Positions 8,435 to 16,959 of a stretch of DNA of 64,000 nucleotides are shown here, piece by piece. The translations under genes were made by a program, and so were the position numbers. Source of the stretch: JANQPA01 sp964548175 (GTDB taxonomy: Bacteria > Bacteroidota > Bacteroidia > Chitinophagales > Saprospiraceae); contig CAZJQS010000001.1 of the NCBI GenBank assembly GCA_964548175.1, forward strand, positions 213,990 through 277,989, in the 5' to 3' direction. A model generated the notes under the pieces. The model saw only the letters and a program-made list of their open reading frames with translations, made no database searches and was not told the origin of the DNA. The first letter of the stretch is position 1; each line of letters begins with the position of its first letter.

Positions 8435-9882
8435 TATTTAATGCAGACATTTTTTGTCTGGGAAAAAAAATCGAGGGAGGCGATACCTCCTTCTTTTTCC
8501 TGCCCGGACATTCGGTGTCCACCGAAAGGGGCTCTAAGATCCTGAACCATCCAGCCATTGATCCAGACCACCCCGGTTTTGAGTTGGTTGGCGATTCGTG
8601 TGGCCTTTGAAATATCCTTTGACCAAACCGAGGCTGCCAGGCCGTAATTCGTTCCATTAGCGAATTTAATTGCTTCTGATTCGCTGGAAAATGGAGCGAT
8701 ACTGACAACAGGGCCGAAGATTTCTTCCTGGTTGGTCCTGCAAGCCAGCGGAAGTCCTTCGATTATGGCCGGTTTAAAGAAGTATCCTCCTTCCAGTTCG
8801 CCTTGAAGTTCTATTTTTTTGCCGCCGAATAAGACTGTACCCCCCTCTTTTTGCGCCAGCTGTACATACGTTTCTACCCTTTCCATTTGTTCTTTTGAGA
8901 TCAGGGCGCCAAGGTCGGTAATCGATGAAAAGGGGTCGCCTATTTTCAAAAAAGATGTCCTTTTGATCAGTTCGGCCTTGAATTTTTCATACAGGCTTTC
9001 CTCTATATAGATGCGGGAGCAGGCATAATGGTGTTGGCCGTTATTGGAAAAAGAAGATCGAAGGGTATTGATCATCATCTGATCGAAATCACAATCCGCA
9101 AAAATGACATTGGGATTTTTGCCGCCCATTTCCAAATGAAGCTTTTTTACTTTCAATACTCCTGATTGCAGGATTTGCCGGCCTTTTTCTAAGGCTCCCG
9201 TAAAAGATACGGCTTCAATTTTGGGATGCTGGGCAATGGCTGGATCCAGTACTTCATCCTTTCCGAAAAGAATATTGAGCACCCCGGCTGGAATCTGGGC
9301 TTCTATACAAGCTTTGGCCAGCAGGTAGCTGGTCACGGGGGTTAGTGCAGAAGTTTTCGCGATGACACAGTTTCCGCAGGCCAGGGCAGGTGCAATTTTC
9401 CAGCTGAGCTGATACAAGGGCAGGTTCCAGGGAGAAATGCAGCCCACTATTCCAACAGGCTGGCGGAGGGTATAACTGGTGGCTTCATTCTGCAGGTGGT
9501 AAGCTTCATTGCCATAATGCAAGATGGAGGATGCAAAAAAGCGGAAATGACTATGCGCTCTTGGGATATCCACGCTCAAAGACATGCTGAGGGGTTTACC
9601 TGTGTCGATGGTCTCTGCCCGGGCAAAAGCCTCACTATTCTGCTCGATAATGTCCGCCAACCGCATCAAAATGCGAAAACGCTTCTGTGGATCCATAGCC
9701 GCCCAGGCAGGAAACGCCCTTTCGGCAGCTTCAATAGCCCTTTGCAGATCTTCTTCATTGGAATCGGGAAAAAAAGAATAAGGTTTTCCTGTGGCAGGAT
9801 TCATGTTTTCAAGGTAATCTCCGGAGGTGGAAGGGGACAGATTACCGTCAATATAATTCTTTAGGTACTTATCTGTTTGCAT
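8431..9882 (-). CDS. Aldehyde dehydrogenase homologue lacking the usual catalytic Cys
   Basis: 483 aa, full length for the NAD(P)-dependent ALDH superfamily. Conserved landmarks are SPWNLPLYQLSWKIAPALA (catalytic-site Asn), VIAKTS (cofactor Lys), SFTGALEKGRQI, LEMGGKNPNVIF (general-base Glu), EEIFGPVVSIAPF and the C-terminal FGGHRMSGQEKEGG. In the nucleophile motif, normally GQxCxxxSR, this protein has GQHHYACSR. The catalytic Cys position is His (CAT at 9028-9030, residue 285) and a Cys sits three residues later (9019-9021). The reading frame is intact. The closest-looking relatives oxidise betaine or muconic semialdehydes, but activity here is doubtful. I use the ATG at 9882; a GTG at 9894 is possible. 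Confidence 0.9.
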   Translation of the reverse strand: MQTDKYLKNYIDGNLSPSTSGDYLENMNPATGKPYSFFPDSNEEDLQRAIEAAERAFPAWAAMDPQKRFRILMRLADIIEQNSEAFARAETIDTGKPLSMSLSVDIPRAHSHFRFFASSILHYGNEAYHLQNEATSYTLRQPVGIVGCISPWNLPLYQLSWKIAPALACGNCVIAKTSALTPVTSYLLAKACIEAQIPAGVLNILFGKDEVLDPAIAQHPKIEAVSFTGALEKGRQILQSGVLKVKKLHLEMGGKNPNVIFADCDFDQMMINTLRSSFSNNGQHHYACSRIYIEESLYEKFKAELIKRTSFLKIGDPFSSITDLGALISKEQMERVETYVQLAQKEGGTVLFGGKKIELQGELEGGYFFKPAIIEGLPLACRTNQEEIFGPVVSIAPFSSESEAIKFANGTNYGLAASVWSKDISKATRIANQLKTGVVWINGWMVQDLRAPFGGHRMSGQEKEGGIASLDFFSQTKNVCIKY

Positions 9883-9993
9883 GGCAATAATCACAAATTA
9901 GATGTTCTTTATTGCTCATGAGATTACAGGCGTTAAGATAAGAAATTTAAAAATAAGAGAAATGGGGCGCCGCAAACACCCCATTTCTCTTAT

Positions 9994-11019
9994 CTACATT
10001 TGTCCATTATTTTCCCTGTACACCACGGCGGTCACCAGTTGACCCACTGCCCTCAATGTCCTTTTATCGATGATACCGATATCGTCATTGTGGGTGTGCC
10101 AGTGAGGACCGAAGCCCGTTTCTGTCTCAACCGGCTTGTGGATAATGTCGATCATAGGGATGCGGGCGATGGTATTGACGAAATAATGGTCGTCGATGAC
10201 TTCCCCCGCCTGCTGGTCTACAAAATAGTTGCTATATCCCATCTGCTTGGCCAGCTTCCATACTTTTTCTACTACGGGCCTGGCAAAAGCCATGGACACA
10301 CCTTCCTTTGGAAAGCGGGCGCCTTCTGCGCCAACCATGTCCAGTAAAATACCGTATTCGACGTTCTTTCGGTTCACATGTGGGTTTCTGGACCAGTGCT
10401 GGGCGCCCAGCGCCCAGGTATTTCTGCGCCTTTCCGCTTCCGCCTGACTGATCTGTTCTCCTTCCTTGGTATCCTGTCCGTAGTCTTCGGCATCGAAGAA
10501 GATGATGTCCACACCCATGTCAATAGGGTTTTGACCAAGCTGTCGGGCAATTTCCAGCAAAACGCCTACTCCGCTGGCGCCGTCATCGGCTCCGGGAATA
10601 GGTTCCTCCCGGCGTTCGGTCGCCAGGTCCGAATCTGCGATATGCCGGGTATCCCAGTGGGCCGCCAGCAGTATCCGGGTGGTGCTTTCAGGGTTAAATT
10701 GCCCGATGATGTTGGTGGCGGGAAAAACGTCCCCGGTATATACTTCGGCCTGAAAATCCTGCTCAATAACAGTAGCTCCGAAGGAAGCTAATTTTTCAGC
10801 CAGCCACTCCTTACAAGCCTGGTGGCCAGGCATACCTAAAGCCCTTGGCCCGAAGGATAATTGTTTTTCGATATAGGCATAGGCCGAATCCCTGTCGAAT
10901 GGGGGCACCGGCACGGCTTCTGTCGGAGGCTCCTGCACCTGAGTGCCCGCAGTGTCGTTATTACAGGAAAATGCAAGGAAAACAAGCGGCAGGAAGAATA
11001 TAATATTTTTAACGTTCAT
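9994..11019 (-). CDS. M28-family zinc peptidase / glutaminyl cyclase-like lipoprotein
   Basis: 341 aa from the ATG at 11019. The start MNVKNIIFFLPLVFLAFSC is a lipoprotein signal with Cys in FSC. Catalytic-domain motifs are LLAAHWDTRHIAD, GADDGASGVGVLLE, DIIFFDAEDYG, YGILLDMVGAEG and the C-terminal PHWHTHNDD. Together they supply the His/Asp/Glu/Asp/His ligands of M28 enzymes. Bacterial relatives include glutaminyl-peptide cyclotransferases and aminopeptidases; the sequence alone does not decide between them. The longer ORF to 11157 overlaps thiL and lacks a signal. It is the last gene of a trx-thiL-M28 run with gaps of 12 and 25 bp. Confidence 0.88.
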   Translation of the reverse strand: MNVKNIIFFLPLVFLAFSCNNDTAGTQVQEPPTEAVPVPPFDRDSAYAYIEKQLSFGPRALGMPGHQACKEWLAEKLASFGATVIEQDFQAEVYTGDVFPATNIIGQFNPESTTRILLAAHWDTRHIADSDLATERREEPIPGADDGASGVGVLLEIARQLGQNPIDMGVDIIFFDAEDYGQDTKEGEQISQAEAERRRNTWALGAQHWSRNPHVNRKNVEYGILLDMVGAEGARFPKEGVSMAFARPVVEKVWKLAKQMGYSNYFVDQQAGEVIDDHYFVNTIARIPMIDIIHKPVETETGFGPHWHTHNDDIGIIDKRTLRAVGQLVTAVVYRENNGQM

Positions 11020-11044
11020 TGTTTTTCGTTTAAAAAACCTTGTG

Positions 11045-12097
11045 CTATTGTTTATTTGGATTGAAATGCACCCAGCCCTGGGCCGGAAGATCATGAATAT
11101 TTCCTCCTTTAGTGTGTAATTTGACGCCCTCGGATTTTGGAACGATCTCCCCGGCAATATAGATATCAGGAAGATACTTTACCTTATCCAAATCTTTTGG
11201 GTCAATGGTAAAAAGAAGTTCGTAATCTTCTCCGCCGCTGAGGGCGCAGGTGATGGGGTCAAGGTTGAATTTAACGGCCATCATTTGTGCTTCCGGATGA
11301 ATGGGCACTCCGCTCTCTTCAATAAAAGCGCCTACGCCGGATTGTTTGCAAATATGATAAATATCAGAAGATAATCCGTCAGAAATATCGATCATAGCGG
11401 TAGGCTGAAGGTTGTTTTTGGCAAACGCCTCGATCATGTCTTTCCGGGCTTCCGGCTTCAACTGGCGTTCGATCAGGTATTTCTGGTCTTCCAAATCGGG
11501 CTTAACATCGGGATTGTCCAGGAAGATTTGCTTTTCCCTTTCCAGTAATTGCAAGCCGAGGTAAGCGGCTCCCAGGTTGCCGGTTACACAGATCAGGTCG
11601 CCTACCCTTGCTGAATTGCGGTAGGTGATCTTCTCTTTTTCAGCCTGGCCGATAGCCGTAACGCTTATGAAAAGGCCTTTTAGAGAAGAAGTCGTATCAC
11701 CGCCCACCAGATCCACTTTGTATTGCTTACAGGCGGCATAGATGCCCTCGTAAAATTCTTCGAGCGCCTCAACGGAAAAACGGTTGGAAATGGCAATAGA
11801 GACCGTGATCTGCCGGGGCGTGGCATTCATAGCATAAATGTCAGACAAATTAACGATAACCGATTTGTACCCCAGGTGTTTCAGCGGCGTATAGATCAGG
11901 TCAAAATGAATGCCTTCCACCAATAGGTCCGTGGAAACTACGGTAGCTAAAGGCCCGTTGTCAATGACCGCGGCATCGTCTCCCACCCCTTTAATGGTCG
12001 AAGCATTATTCGGTACTGCCTTGCGCGTCAGATGATCGATCAGGCCGAACTCGCCCAGGGTCGTAACATCCGTTCTTTTCGTCTCTTTTTTAGACAT
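11045..12097 (-). CDS. thiL: Thiamine-monophosphate kinase
   Basis: 350 aa. ThiL/AIR-synthase fold motifs are visible: TLGEFGLIDHLT at the N-terminus, KGVGDDAAVID (metal and ATP site), VVSTDLLVEGIHFD, NLSDIYAMNA, VGGDTTSS, VTGNLGAAYLGLQLL, MIDISDGLSSDI and ALSGGEDYELLFT. The enzyme phosphorylates thiamine monophosphate to thiamine diphosphate in the cytoplasm. It sits 12 bp downstream of the thioredoxin-like gene and 25 bp upstream of the M28 gene, so it is probably co-transcribed from the promoter at 13290-13320. No other thiamine genes are in the window. Confidence 0.96.
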   Translation of the reverse strand: MSKKETKRTDVTTLGEFGLIDHLTRKAVPNNASTIKGVGDDAAVIDNGPLATVVSTDLLVEGIHFDLIYTPLKHLGYKSVIVNLSDIYAMNATPRQITVSIAISNRFSVEALEEFYEGIYAACKQYKVDLVGGDTTSSLKGLFISVTAIGQAEKEKITYRNSARVGDLICVTGNLGAAYLGLQLLEREKQIFLDNPDVKPDLEDQKYLIERQLKPEARKDMIEAFAKNNLQPTAMIDISDGLSSDIYHICKQSGVGAFIEESGVPIHPEAQMMAVKFNLDPITCALSGGEDYELLFTIDPKDLDKVKYLPDIYIAGEIVPKSEGVKLHTKGGNIHDLPAQGWVHFNPNKQ

Positions 12098-12109
12098 GTG
12101 TTGTTTTGT

Positions 12110-13273
12110 TTACCTGAGGTTTTGTAAAAAGCGATCCACTCTCATTTGGCCGGAAGGATCGCCGGCTGCTTTGGCCAGTGCAGCTGCTTTTTCGGCGGCC
12201 TCACGGGCTTTTGCTTCTTTGCCGTTGAAAAGGAGGATACTGGAATAGGCCAGCAGATGGTTATAATTATCGCTGCCATCGGCTGCTTTTTCCGCCAGTT
12301 TTTCCGCCATCTTTTTAGCCTCCTCATGGTTTTTGAATTGCTTGATCAGGTCGTTGGCGAGCAGAATATGAGATTCCCGGTCTTCTTTCTCGAGCGTTTT
12401 AGCGTAGGCCTTACAAGCGTCAACAAATTCCTCCGCATTCCCGGTTTCCTTGCCATATTTCATTTTTACCTCTGCTGCGAAGACCGCGCTATATTCAGGG
12501 GCGTATTTTTCGGCTTTGTCAATGGCTTCTTCCAGCAGGCGCTCGCTTCTGAATTCAATGGCCTTACCGGCGGTGGCTTCGCAAGCTTTGATGATGCGTT
12601 CGCCGACGAGTTGTTTGGTGAAAAGGGCCTCTATAGGTTTCTGGTATTGGATAAGCCATTCAAATATTCTGGAATCTGCTTCAACCGTACCTTCAAAAAT
12701 AATCCTGTAGTTTTCTGTGATGGCCAGGTTCTCCTGTGCCCTCAAATAATCATTGGTGATTTTCAGGCTCGATTTTCCGGCCTGGTTTAGCGCCTTGATG
12801 TAGTTGTAGACCAATTCCGGGCTGCGGTCTCCATTTTCATATGCTTCAGCGTACTCCCCGGAGCGGTCGACCTTACCTAAAGCGGCTTTCCCGGCCTTGA
12901 TGAAGTCTTCCGACTGAAGGGCGCCACGAATCTTTTGCACTACCTCACCAGAGTAATCTATATAAAAAAGAGTGGGAAAAGCCGATACCGGGTATTTTTT
13001 TCGAAAATTCAAACCTTCCCCTTTTTCCATATCCAGCTTGACATTGATGAAGTTGGCATTGTAAAAATCGCCGACTTCCTTATCGGTAAATACATTTTTT
13101 GACATCATCTTACACGGGCCGCACCACACCGCATATGCATCTACAAAAATGATCTTCTCTTGTTTTTTGGCTTCCGCCAAAGCTTCCGCCCAGGAGCCTT
13201 CAAAGAATTCAATACCCTGTCCCCACATTTGGAACGTCAAAAAGCTGAAAAATAAAACGGATAATATTTTCAT
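12110..13273 (-). CDS. Secreted thioredoxin-fold protein with helical C-terminal region
   Basis: 387 aa. A signal peptide (MKILSVLFFSFLTFQMWGQG) is followed by a thioredoxin domain (about 20-135) with active site VWCGPCKMM and the cis-Pro stretch VSAFPTLFYID. Residues 140-387 are largely helical and Ala/Lys/Glu-rich, TPR-like. This layout occurs in periplasmic thiol-disulfide proteins of Bacteroidota. The CGPC site suggests a reductase, but the electron source is unknown. It is first in the run with thiL and the M28 peptidase, and has a near-consensus promoter 17 nt before its ATG. Confidence 0.88.
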   Translation of the reverse strand: MKILSVLFFSFLTFQMWGQGIEFFEGSWAEALAEAKKQEKIIFVDAYAVWCGPCKMMSKNVFTDKEVGDFYNANFINVKLDMEKGEGLNFRKKYPVSAFPTLFYIDYSGEVVQKIRGALQSEDFIKAGKAALGKVDRSGEYAEAYENGDRSPELVYNYIKALNQAGKSSLKITNDYLRAQENLAITENYRIIFEGTVEADSRIFEWLIQYQKPIEALFTKQLVGERIIKACEATAGKAIEFRSERLLEEAIDKAEKYAPEYSAVFAAEVKMKYGKETGNAEEFVDACKAYAKTLEKEDRESHILLANDLIKQFKNHEEAKKMAEKLAEKAADGSDNYNHLLAYSSILLFNGKEAKAREAAEKAAALAKAAGDPSGQMRVDRFLQNLR

Positions 13274-13289
13274 GGCTATAGATTTTCTA

Positions 13290-13320
13290 CAAAGTTAAAC
13301 AAGCAAAGCCCTCTTGCAAA
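13290..13320 (-). promoter_or_regulatory. Bacteroidota-type promoter for trx-thiL-M28 run
   Basis: On the minus strand TTTG (13317-13320), 19 nt, then TAACTTTG (13290-13297). This fits the known Bacteroidota housekeeping sigma consensus TTTG-N19-TAnnTTTG exactly. It lies 16 nt upstream of the thioredoxin-like start codon, so the 5' UTR would be very short. Confidence 0.7.
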
Positions 13321-13423
13321 ACCTCTTTTATCTAAAAGAAACGTTAAACCCTTAATTTGTTCAGACCACCATTTAAACCCTATCACTAAAAACCAGTCAA
13401 AGTCAGCAAAAAAGAATACCATC

Positions 13424-14794
13424 ATGCAAAAGATAAACCACCTGTACTGGCGGGCGGGGTTTGGACTGAGCCCTTCCGAGTGGGAAGAGAAAAAAGACTG
13501 GCCAACAAGTAAAGCCGTCGACGAGCTCTTTCGACAAGCCCGCAAGGCTAAAGAGTTGCCTAATCCCGGGAGCTCCTTTTCCGATGACCCCCGGATGATG
13601 GATAAAAGTCAAAGAAAGGCTTTATTAGAGCAGGAACTACAAAAAGCCGGGCAGAGCAATGCCGCCTGGCTGGAACGCATGAGCCAACCCGAAGAGCCGG
13701 CCCTCCTGGAACGAATGAGCTTGTTCTGGCACGGTCACTTCGCCTGCCGCAGCCGATCCGGACAACTAGCGGTGGGCCAGCTGAACGCCATCCGCCAGCA
13801 TGCTTTGGGCAACTTTCGCGACCTGCTGCTGGCCATCGCCCAGGACCCCTCCATGATCCGTTTTCTGAACAACCAGCAAAATAAAAAACAATCGCCCAAC
13901 GAAAACTTCGCCCGCGAATTGATGGAGTTGTTCACCATCGGCAGAGGCCATTATTCCGAACAAGACATCAAAGAAGCGGCGCGAGCCTTCACAGGTTGGT
14001 CCAGTAATTTTCAGGGGGAATTCGTTTTCCGTCGCTTCCAGCACGATTATGACCAAAAAAACTTCTTTGGGAAAAAAGGGAATTTCAACGGCGATGACAT
14101 CATCTATATCTTGCTGGAGCAAAAACAAACAGCCTACTTCATTGCCGATAAGATCTACCGCTACTTTGTGAACCAAACACCGGAGGAACGCATCGTACGC
14201 AACCTGGCCGAAGATTTTTATGCCTCTGATTACAACATCGGCCGGTTAATGCGTCAGATCTTCGAAAGTTCCTGGTTTTACGACCCCGGCAATATCGGGC
14301 ATAAAGTCAAATCGCCGGTGGAATTTACTGCAGGACTGATGCGCCTTTTGGGGCTTAGGTTCGGGGACCATACCGGTGTTTTGTTTGTCCAGAGAGCGTT
14401 GGGACAAATACTCTTTAACCCGCCTAACGTAGCAGGCTGGCCGGGAGGCAAAAGCTGGATCGATAATTCCACGCTGATGCTCAGGCTGAGCATTCCAGCC
14501 TTTATCCTAAACCAAATGAATTTTAATTTTCAGCCTAAAGCTATGGCGGAAGAGCGTGTGCAACAGCTTAACAGGCTTAAGGCGACCATCAACATGGCGC
14601 CTTTAGAGGCAGCTACCGGCAAGGTGCCCGATCAGCAGTTGTTTGACTATTTCAAAAACTATCTGCTCCTGGCCGATACTAAAACTACTTCAATGCTGTT
14701 TCGCCGGATGGTGGCCGGCGCCGACAATCGCGACGAACTCCTTCGCAGAGCACTGGTCTTTTTTACTTCTTTACCGGAGTACCAACTATGTTAA
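13424..14794 (+). CDS. DUF1800 family protein
   Basis: 456 aa, matching the DUF1800 (PF08811) family: LYWRAGFGLSPSEW at the N-terminus, RMSLFWHGHFACRS, NENFARELMELFTIGRGHYSEQD, AARAFTGWS and PPNVAGWPGGKSWID. The family has no established biochemical function. It is regularly encoded directly beside DUF1501, as here (49-bp gap), and the two are thought to act together at the cell envelope. No clear signal peptide is visible at this start. The HGHFA and NFARELMELFT segments are the strongest family marks. Confidence 0.92.
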   Translation: MQKINHLYWRAGFGLSPSEWEEKKDWPTSKAVDELFRQARKAKELPNPGSSFSDDPRMMDKSQRKALLEQELQKAGQSNAAWLERMSQPEEPALLERMSLFWHGHFACRSRSGQLAVGQLNAIRQHALGNFRDLLLAIAQDPSMIRFLNNQQNKKQSPNENFARELMELFTIGRGHYSEQDIKEAARAFTGWSSNFQGEFVFRRFQHDYDQKNFFGKKGNFNGDDIIYILLEQKQTAYFIADKIYRYFVNQTPEERIVRNLAEDFYASDYNIGRLMRQIFESSWFYDPGNIGHKVKSPVEFTAGLMRLLGLRFGDHTGVLFVQRALGQILFNPPNVAGWPGGKSWIDNSTLMLRLSIPAFILNQMNFNFQPKAMAEERVQQLNRLKATINMAPLEAATGKVPDQQLFDYFKNYLLLADTKTTSMLFRRMVAGADNRDELLRRALVFFTSLPEYQLC

Positions 14795-14843
14795 GGCCTG
14801 AAATAGATCGCTTATTTATCCGAAAAAAAACAAGATCATCGAC

Positions 14844-16037
14844 ATGAAAAGAAGAACATTCATAAAAAATACATCTCTGGCGTCCACGGCTTTTATGGCG
14901 CCTTCCTTTTTGAAAAATTTTCAGAAGAAAAACCACTACTCCAGCCGCTCCGGTAAAATACTGGTCGTAGTTCAACTTTCAGGTGGAAACGACGGGCTGA
15001 ATACCATCGTTCCCTATCAGAATGATCTTTATTACCAGAGCAGGCCGAGCCTGGGGATACCAAAAAACGAAGTGCTGAAAGTTACGGACGAGCTGGGCTT
15101 TAACCCTGCCCTGTCAGCCATGCAATCCCTTTATGACGAAGGACTGTTGAGCATCGTTAACAATGTGGGATATCCTAATCCCGACCGCTCCCATTTTCGC
15201 TCTATGGATATCTGGCATACGGCCAGTGAGAGTGACCAATACCTGGATTCGGGCTGGATCGGACGCTACCTGGACAATAACTGCGGAGGGTGCGCCCCTT
15301 ATAGCGCGCTGGAGCTGGACGACAGCCTGAGTCTTGCTCTTAAAGGTAAAAAGACCAATGGTTTTGCCATGAAAAACCCACAGCAACTTAAAAAAATGAC
15401 CGATAACCGGCTGCTTCAGGCCATCGGCGGGCAGGACCATGATCATGATCACGAAGAGGTGGCGTATCTATACAAGACTTTGATCGACACACAATCTTCA
15501 GCAAATTATTTGTATGAGCGATCAAAGGTTTATACGTCAAAAATGAGCTATCCCAATACCCCTTTCGGCCGCGACCTCAAACAAACCGCCGAGCTCATCA
15601 CTGCTGATACCGATACGCAGATTTACTACCTGAGCCTTAGTGGATTTGATACTCATGCCAATCAAAAGAATATGCAGGAGCGACTTCTGCAGCAATATGC
15701 GGAAGGCATGAAAGCATTTGTGGAAGACCTCCGCCAAAATAATCTATTGAATGATACTCTGATCATGACTTTCTCTGAATTTGGCCGAAGGGTAAGCCAG
15801 AATGCCAGTCAGGGCACCGATCACGGCACCGCAAATAATTTGTACCTCATGGGAGGAAACCTGAAAAAACCAGGCTTCTACAATGAGGGACCCGACCTCA
15901 GGAACCTGGATAACGGCGATCTTATCTACAAGGTAGACTTTAGGAATGTGTACGCCACTATTTTAAACCAATGGCTGGATGCAGATGTGCCGGATGTGCT
16001 GGGAAGGCGGTTTGAGACGATGAGTTTACTGGATTAA
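14844..16037 (+). CDS. DUF1501 family protein, Tat-like signal
   Basis: 397 aa. The N-terminus MKRRTFIKNTSLASTAFMAP is a twin-arginine-style export signal. DUF1501 (PF07394, alkaline-phosphatase-like clan) marks are VVQLSGGNDGLNTIVP, NPALSAMQSLYDEG, LSLSGFDTHANQ, TFSEFGRRVSQNASQGTDHG and LYLMGGNLKKPG. The clan suggests a metal-dependent hydrolase fold, but no substrate is established. It is the partner of the DUF1800 gene 49 bp upstream. The final codons, including the stop, lie within a perfect 31-bp inverted repeat shared with the end of the convergent lysozyme gene, so both proteins end in SLLD. Confidence 0.92.
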   Translation: MKRRTFIKNTSLASTAFMAPSFLKNFQKKNHYSSRSGKILVVVQLSGGNDGLNTIVPYQNDLYYQSRPSLGIPKNEVLKVTDELGFNPALSAMQSLYDEGLLSIVNNVGYPNPDRSHFRSMDIWHTASESDQYLDSGWIGRYLDNNCGGCAPYSALELDDSLSLALKGKKTNGFAMKNPQQLKKMTDNRLLQAIGGQDHDHDHEEVAYLYKTLIDTQSSANYLYERSKVYTSKMSYPNTPFGRDLKQTAELITADTDTQIYYLSLSGFDTHANQKNMQERLLQQYAEGMKAFVEDLRQNNLLNDTLIMTFSEFGRRVSQNASQGTDHGTANNLYLMGGNLKKPGFYNEGPDLRNLDNGDLIYKVDFRNVYATILNQWLDADVPDVLGRRFETMSLLD

Positions 16038-16087
16038 ATGAAGAAGGGCGCTTCAGGCGCCCTTCTTCATTTAATCCAGTAAACTCA
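16021..16087. terminator. Perfect 31-bp inverted repeat spanning both convergent gene ends
   Basis: Left arm 16021-16051, right arm 16057-16087, loop TTCAG; all 31 positions pair. The GC-rich tip (GAAGGGCGC/GCGCCCTTC) has AT-rich flanks, suitable as a bidirectional terminator. The arms extend 17 bp into each coding sequence, past both stop codons. Confidence 0.85.
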
Positions 16088-16778
16088 GTATTGGCTTTGG
16101 CGCCAGGCCCATATCCTGGAGCTGAAATTTGTTTCCATAAAACACATTAAAATCAACAGGGCCCTTGATGCCGTTGATCCTTCCGCGGTTACCGTACTGC
16201 CAGAATACCCAGTCCCTCTGGTCCTGGAGGTCCGGTTTGCGATAGTTATAGCGGGCAATCCAAAGTGGATATTCGTCAAAATGGCCGGCCAGATGTTCGT
16301 TGTAAAACTTCAGGTTGGTATAAATGATCGGGCGGATCTCGTAGTGCAATTCGATCATATAAAGCCAGGTCCGCATCTGAGTGATCAGGTTGATCCTGTC
16401 GGTTCCGTCCAGCACTTCTACGTCTAATACGGGAGGCAGGTCTCCGATTTTCATATCAACGAGGCGGATAAAATTCATGGCCTGCTCCTCGGCGGGAGTT
16501 CTGGGTCTGAAAAAATGATAGGCACCCCTCTTGATTCCGACACGCTTCATTTCTTTCCAGTTGATGGCAAAAAGGCTATCCCGATGAGTAGACCCTTCTG
16601 TAGCTTTAACAAAGGCAAAGGTAACGGCCTCCTGAGCGACGGAATCCCATTCAATCTTTTGCTGATGGTGGGATACGTCTATTCCATGTACCTTAAAGCC
16701 TTCCATCCTAATGGTTTCGCGTTCACAGGATTGGAAAAGTGCCAGCAATAAAGCTAAACTTATTAGTAAACGGTTCAT
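16071..16778 (-). CDS. GH25-family lysozyme (muramidase) lipoprotein
   Basis: 235 aa. Signal MNRLLISLALLLALFQSC has a lipobox-like FQSC. GH25 features: HGIDVSHHQQKIEWDSV (first catalytic-site Asp), FAFVKATEGSTHRDSLF, VGIKRGAYHFFRP, DLPPVLDVEVLDG (the DxE pair), IYTNLKFYNEHLAG, and DWVFWQYGNRGRINGI near the C-terminus. The family cleaves the MurNAc-GlcNAc bond of peptidoglycan. The lipid anchor would place it at the envelope, for cell-wall remodelling or attack on other bacteria. It is a single gene convergent with the DUF1501 gene, sharing the 31-bp palindrome at its 3' end. Confidence 0.93.
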   Translation of the reverse strand: MNRLLISLALLLALFQSCERETIRMEGFKVHGIDVSHHQQKIEWDSVAQEAVTFAFVKATEGSTHRDSLFAINWKEMKRVGIKRGAYHFFRPRTPAEEQAMNFIRLVDMKIGDLPPVLDVEVLDGTDRINLITQMRTWLYMIELHYEIRPIIYTNLKFYNEHLAGHFDEYPLWIARYNYRKPDLQDQRDWVFWQYGNRGRINGIKGPVDFNVFYGNKFQLQDMGLAPKPILSLLD

Positions 16779-16901
16779 ACTTGCTTATTACTGGATGAAT
16801 ATTGGGTTGACATATTTTATTTCCTAATTTCAATAATACTAAAAAATTATCATCTTGAAAATATCAGTTTAAATTTTAATATTTTTCTAACGTCATTTTG
16901 T

Positions 16902-16930
16902 TTGACTATGCGTCCTGTCCATTAATTTTA
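16902..16930 (+). promoter_or_regulatory. Candidate promoter for aminotransferase
   Basis: TTG (16902-16904), 18 nt, then TAATTTTA (16923-16930), a 7-of-8 match to TAnnTTTG. It lies 29 nt before the TTG start codon. Confidence 0.35.
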
Positions 16931-16959
16931 CGTTTTTCGTTAAAAAAAGATGCCTTATT

